Below, piece by piece: positions 6,949-8,585 of a stretch of DNA of 8,585 nucleotides. The stretch spans positions 1-8,585 of the forward strand of contig JAOPXW010000069.1 of NCBI GenBank assembly GCA_025964935.1, read 5' to 3'. The stretch is from Friedmanniella sp. (GTDB lineage: Bacteria > Actinomycetota > Actinomycetes > Propionibacteriales > Propionibacteriaceae). Position numbers and translations under genes: made by a program. The notes below the pieces were generated by a model. It ran no database searches, was not told the DNA's origin, and saw nothing but the letters and a program-made list of their open reading frames with translations. Position 1 is the first letter of the stretch. Every line of letters starts with the position of its first letter.

Positions 6949-6963
6949 CGCCCGGACCGGGCG
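6949..6963. promoter_or_regulatory. 15-bp perfect palindrome upstream of the PucR-type regulator, candidate operator
   Basis: CGCCCGG-A-CCGGGCG is a perfect odd palindrome centred at 6956. If transcription of the regulator begins at its ATG (6989), the centre lies at about -33, on the -35 element, a position typical of a repressor or autoregulatory site. It is also within the pirin upstream region, 46 bp from the pirin start. Confidence 0.4.
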
Positions 6964-6976
6964 GTCGCCCTCGCAC

Positions 6977-6982
6977 TACGCT
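6977..6982 (+). promoter_or_regulatory. Candidate -10 box (TACGCT) of a leaderless promoter for the PucR-type regulator
   Basis: TACGCT fits TANNNT and lies 6 nt before the ATG at 6989. No Shine-Dalgarno sequence is present between 6950 and 6988. Together these suggest a leaderless transcript starting at the A of the ATG. The -35 position holds a GC-rich palindrome instead of TTGACA. Confidence 0.5.
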
Positions 6983-6988
6983 CAGCCT

Positions 6989-8224
6989 ATGGCGGCCACC
7001 ACGAGAGGACTGAACAAGTCCCTGCTCCCCTCGGCCAAGACCCGCAGCACCATCGCCAAGCGGCTGTCGGCGGTGAGCGGGGCGATGACCACCGCCACGA
7101 TCGCGGAGATGGAGGAGCGCCACTCCTGGTTCCGCCGCCTGGACGCCGAGCACCGCTCCTGGATCACCCTGGTCGCCCAGGCCGGCATCGACGGGTTCAT
7201 GCGCTGGTTCGCCGAGCCCGACCCACAGGGCCCCAGCACCTCCGACGTGTTCGCCACCGCCCCGCGCGAGCTGGCCCGCAAGATCTCGCTCTACCAGACC
7301 GTGGAGCTGCTCCGCACCACCATCGACGTGGTCGAGGACCAGATCGACGAGGTGATGCCCAAGGCGGACCGGCCCATCCTGCACGCGGCGATCGTCCAGT
7401 ACAGCCGGGAGATGGCCTTCTCCGCCGCCGAGATCTACGCCCGCGCCGCCGAGCTGCGCGGGGCCTGGGACGCCCGTTTGGAGGCGCTCGTCGTGGACGC
7501 GGTGCTGCGCGGCGAGACCGACGAGACCGTGCTGTCGCGCGCCTCGACCCTGGGCTGGCGCTCGACCGCGGCCGTGGTGGTGGTGGTCGGGGCCGCCCCC
7601 GAGCTCGAGCCCGCGGTGGCCCTGGAGTCGATCCGGCACTCAGCGGCGATCGCGGGGGCCGACATGCTCGGCTCGGTCCAGGGCGACCGGATGGTCGTGG
7701 TCCTGGGCGGGCCGACCCTGACCGACCCGGACGCCGCCCTCGGTGTGGTGGCCGCGTTCGTGGGGACCTTCGGGCCCGGCCCGGTCGTCGTCGGCCCGGC
7801 CGTCGAGCACCTGATGGAGGCGGCCCGCAGCACCCGCGAGGCGCTGTCCTCCTACCGCGCGGCCGGCGGCTGGCCGGAGGCCCCGCGCCCGGTCTCCTCC
7901 CACGACCTGCTGCCCGAGCGCGCCCTGTCCGGGGACGGGCACGCCCGCCGCGCGCTGGCCCGGGACCTGTACGACCCGCTGGTGGCCGCCGGTGGCGCGC
8001 TGCTGGAGACCCTGGTCACCTTCCTGGACCAGGGGCTGTCGGTCGAGGCCGCCGCCCGGGCGCTCTTCGTGCACGCCAACACCGTCCGCTACCGCCTGCG
8101 CCGGGTCCACGAGGTCACCGGCTACAGCCCGACCGACCCCCGCGACGCGTACGCCCTCCGCCTCGCCTTGACCCTGGGACGGCTGCTGGGCCGGTCCCGC
8201 ACCGACGAGCCCGCCGAGTCCTGA
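6989..8224 (+). CDS. fasR: PucR/CdaR-type transcriptional regulator, probable regulator of the adjacent fab genes
   Basis: 411 residues from the ATG at 6989; the open frame continues upstream but that stretch overlaps pirin and lacks coding character. Residues about 30-160 form a helical N-terminal domain (RHSWFRRLDAEHRSWITLVAQAG; ARKISLYQTVELLRTTIDVVEDQI), likely for sensing or dimerisation. Residues about 165-295 resemble the degenerate GGDEF-like CdaR domain (AAVVVVVGAAPELEPAVALE, then QGDRMVVVLGGP). Residues about 336-395 are the PucR C-terminal helix-turn-helix: LLETLVTFLDQGLSVEAAARALFVHANTVRYRLRRVHEVTG. Its position directly before fabD matches FasR of Streptomyces coelicolor (SCO2386), an activator of the fabD-fabH-acpP-fabF operon (from memory); the unrelated TetR-type FasR of Mycobacterium tuberculosis is a different protein. 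Family call is firm; the fasR name rests on synteny and domain type. Confidence 0.9.
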   Translation: MAATTRGLNKSLLPSAKTRSTIAKRLSAVSGAMTTATIAEMEERHSWFRRLDAEHRSWITLVAQAGIDGFMRWFAEPDPQGPSTSDVFATAPRELARKISLYQTVELLRTTIDVVEDQIDEVMPKADRPILHAAIVQYSREMAFSAAEIYARAAELRGAWDARLEALVVDAVLRGETDETVLSRASTLGWRSTAAVVVVVGAAPELEPAVALESIRHSAAIAGADMLGSVQGDRMVVVLGGPTLTDPDAALGVVAAFVGTFGPGPVVVGPAVEHLMEAARSTREALSSYRAAGGWPEAPRPVSSHDLLPERALSGDGHARRALARDLYDPLVAAGGALLETLVTFLDQGLSVEAAARALFVHANTVRYRLRRVHEVTGYSPTDPRDAYALRLALTLGRLLGRSRTDEPAES

Positions 8225-8264
8225 CCGGGTCCCGTACGCGGTTCTCCCAGGTCCTCGACCCGGT
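8224..8264 (+). terminator. Possible stem-loop just after the regulator stop codon
   Basis: ACCGGGTC (8224-8231) is complementary to GACCCGGT (8257-8264), 8 pairs across a 25-nt loop, starting at the last base of the stop codon. The loop is long and no U-tract follows, so it may be a weak terminator, a regulatory structure, or chance in GC-rich DNA. Confidence 0.25.
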
Positions 8265-8291
8265 GACGGCGTGGCGAACGGCGGGGGAACG

Positions 8292-8325
8292 TCTTGTGGG
8301 GATCTGACAAACGCGCGGCACAAGA
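8292..8325. promoter_or_regulatory. Spaced inverted repeat TCTTGTG-N20-CACAAGA upstream of fabD, candidate regulator site
   Basis: TCTTGTG (8292-8298) and CACAAGA (8319-8325) are perfect 7-bp inverted arms with centres 27 bp apart. They lie about 52-85 bp upstream of the fabD GTG, a normal position for an activator. Because the preceding gene encodes a FasR-like PucR protein, this is the best visible candidate for its binding site. No experimental site from Streptomyces could be compared here. Confidence 0.4.
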
Positions 8326-8364
8326 TTGGTGGTGTCCCTCCGCGACGTTTCGGCAAGGTCACGA

Positions 8365-8370
8365 AATAGT
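8365..8370 (+). promoter_or_regulatory. Candidate fabD -10 box (AATAGT)
   Basis: AATAGT keeps the conserved A2 and T6 of a -10 and ends 6 nt before the GTG at 8377. No recognisable -35 is present 16-18 bp upstream, as expected for an activator-dependent promoter. It sits next to the right arm of a short TTTCG-N9-CGAAA dyad (8348-8366). Confidence 0.35.
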
Positions 8371-8376
8371 AAAGGA

Positions 8377-8585
8377 GTGCTCGCGATTGTTGCGCCTGGA
8401 CAAGGCGCCCAAACTCCCGGATTCCTCACCCCCTGGCTGACCGAACCCACCTTCGCCGACCGCCTGAGCTGGCTGTCGGCGGTCTCGGGTCTCGACCTCG
8501 CCCACTACGGGACCCAGGCGGACGCCGAGACCATCCGCGACACCGCGGTCGCCCAGCCCCTGCTGGTCGCCGCCGGTCTGCTCGC
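8377..8585 (+). CDS. fabD: Malonyl-CoA:acyl carrier protein transacylase (3'-truncated by window edge)
   Basis: The first 69 codons are present. FabD moves malonyl groups from CoA to acyl carrier protein, the committed loading step of type II fatty-acid synthesis. The translation begins MLAIVAPGQGAQTPGFLTPW. GQGAQ (residues 8-12) is the FabD oxyanion-hole motif near the N-terminus, and IRDTAVAQPLLVAAGLL at about 52-68 is the usual following block. The active-site GHSxG lies beyond the edge. The GTG at 8377 matches the N-terminus of actinobacterial FabD proteins, but the only Shine-Dalgarno-like sequence, AAAGGAG (8371-8377), runs into the start codon itself. An in-frame GTG at 8332 would add 15 non-family residues, and an ATT at 8386 would have ideal spacing. 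Downstream fabH, acpP and fabF are expected from the usual order but not visible. Confidence 0.95.
   Translation, partial: MLAIVAPGQGAQTPGFLTPWLTEPTFADRLSWLSAVSGLDLAHYGTQADAETIRDTAVAQPLLVAAGLL

Noticed and set aside
6800..6988. Upstream extension of the PucR-type regulator
   Set aside because: It is antisense to the start of pirin and crosses the divergent promoter region; the ATG at 6989 has a well-placed -10 box and family-like sequence begins after it.
6076..8307. Very long + strand open frame (743 codons) across the pirin gene and most of the regulator
   Set aside because: It is antisense to pirin, then out of frame with the regulator, and its translation is low-complexity Gly/Arg/Pro/His typical of GC-rich shadow frames; the overlapped genes have clear family motifs.
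1..8585. tRNA, rRNA, CRISPR array, insertion sequence or phage attachment site
   Set aside because: No cloverleaf-like sequence, regularly spaced repeats, transposase motifs or terminal inverted repeats were seen; intergenic gaps are all 152 bp or shorter and are accounted for by promoters and hairpins.

Overview
The window is about 8.6 kb of high-GC actinobacterial chromosome. The codon use is strongly GC3-biased, GTG starts are frequent, and an aceE gene and a PucR-type regulator directly precede fabD. This arrangement resembles the fatty-acid synthesis locus of Streptomyces and related actinobacteria, and the protein style suggests a Nocardioides-like member of the Propionibacteriales (inference, not tested by search). 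Nothing suggests a plasmid, phage or insertion sequence.

Layout, left to right. The 3' three quarters of aceE (homodimeric pyruvate dehydrogenase E1) enters from the left edge on the + strand and ends at a strong hairpin that it shares with a convergent, decayed beta-lactamase-like serine hydrolase remnant. Next comes an inositol-monophosphatase-family phosphatase on the - strand. A short AT-rich divergent promoter region follows, then a two-gene + strand operon of a seven-helix membrane protein and a short GntR/YtrA-type repressor, joined by a 4-bp GTGA overlap. That operon runs tail to tail (10-bp overlap) into a second two-gene operon on the - strand: a pirin-family cupin followed by a PolX-derived PHP phosphoesterase, also joined by a GTGA overlap. 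Divergent from pirin is a PucR/CdaR-type regulator (candidate fasR), and downstream of it the first 69 codons of fabD leave the window at the right edge.

Functional picture. aceE makes acetyl groups (acetyl-CoA), and fabD loads malonyl groups onto acyl carrier protein for type II fatty-acid synthesis. The PucR-like protein between them is the probable regulator of the fab genes. The intergenic DNA around it has a 15-bp palindrome over its own -35 position, a 7-bp spaced inverted repeat ahead of fabD, and an 11-mer present on both sides of the gene. Several starts (phosphatase, regulator, possibly fabD) look leaderless, with a -10-like hexamer 6-7 nt before the start codon. The membrane protein/GntR pair is the least understood unit. 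No clearly new defence or mobile system is visible; the points of interest are regulatory architecture and local gene decay.
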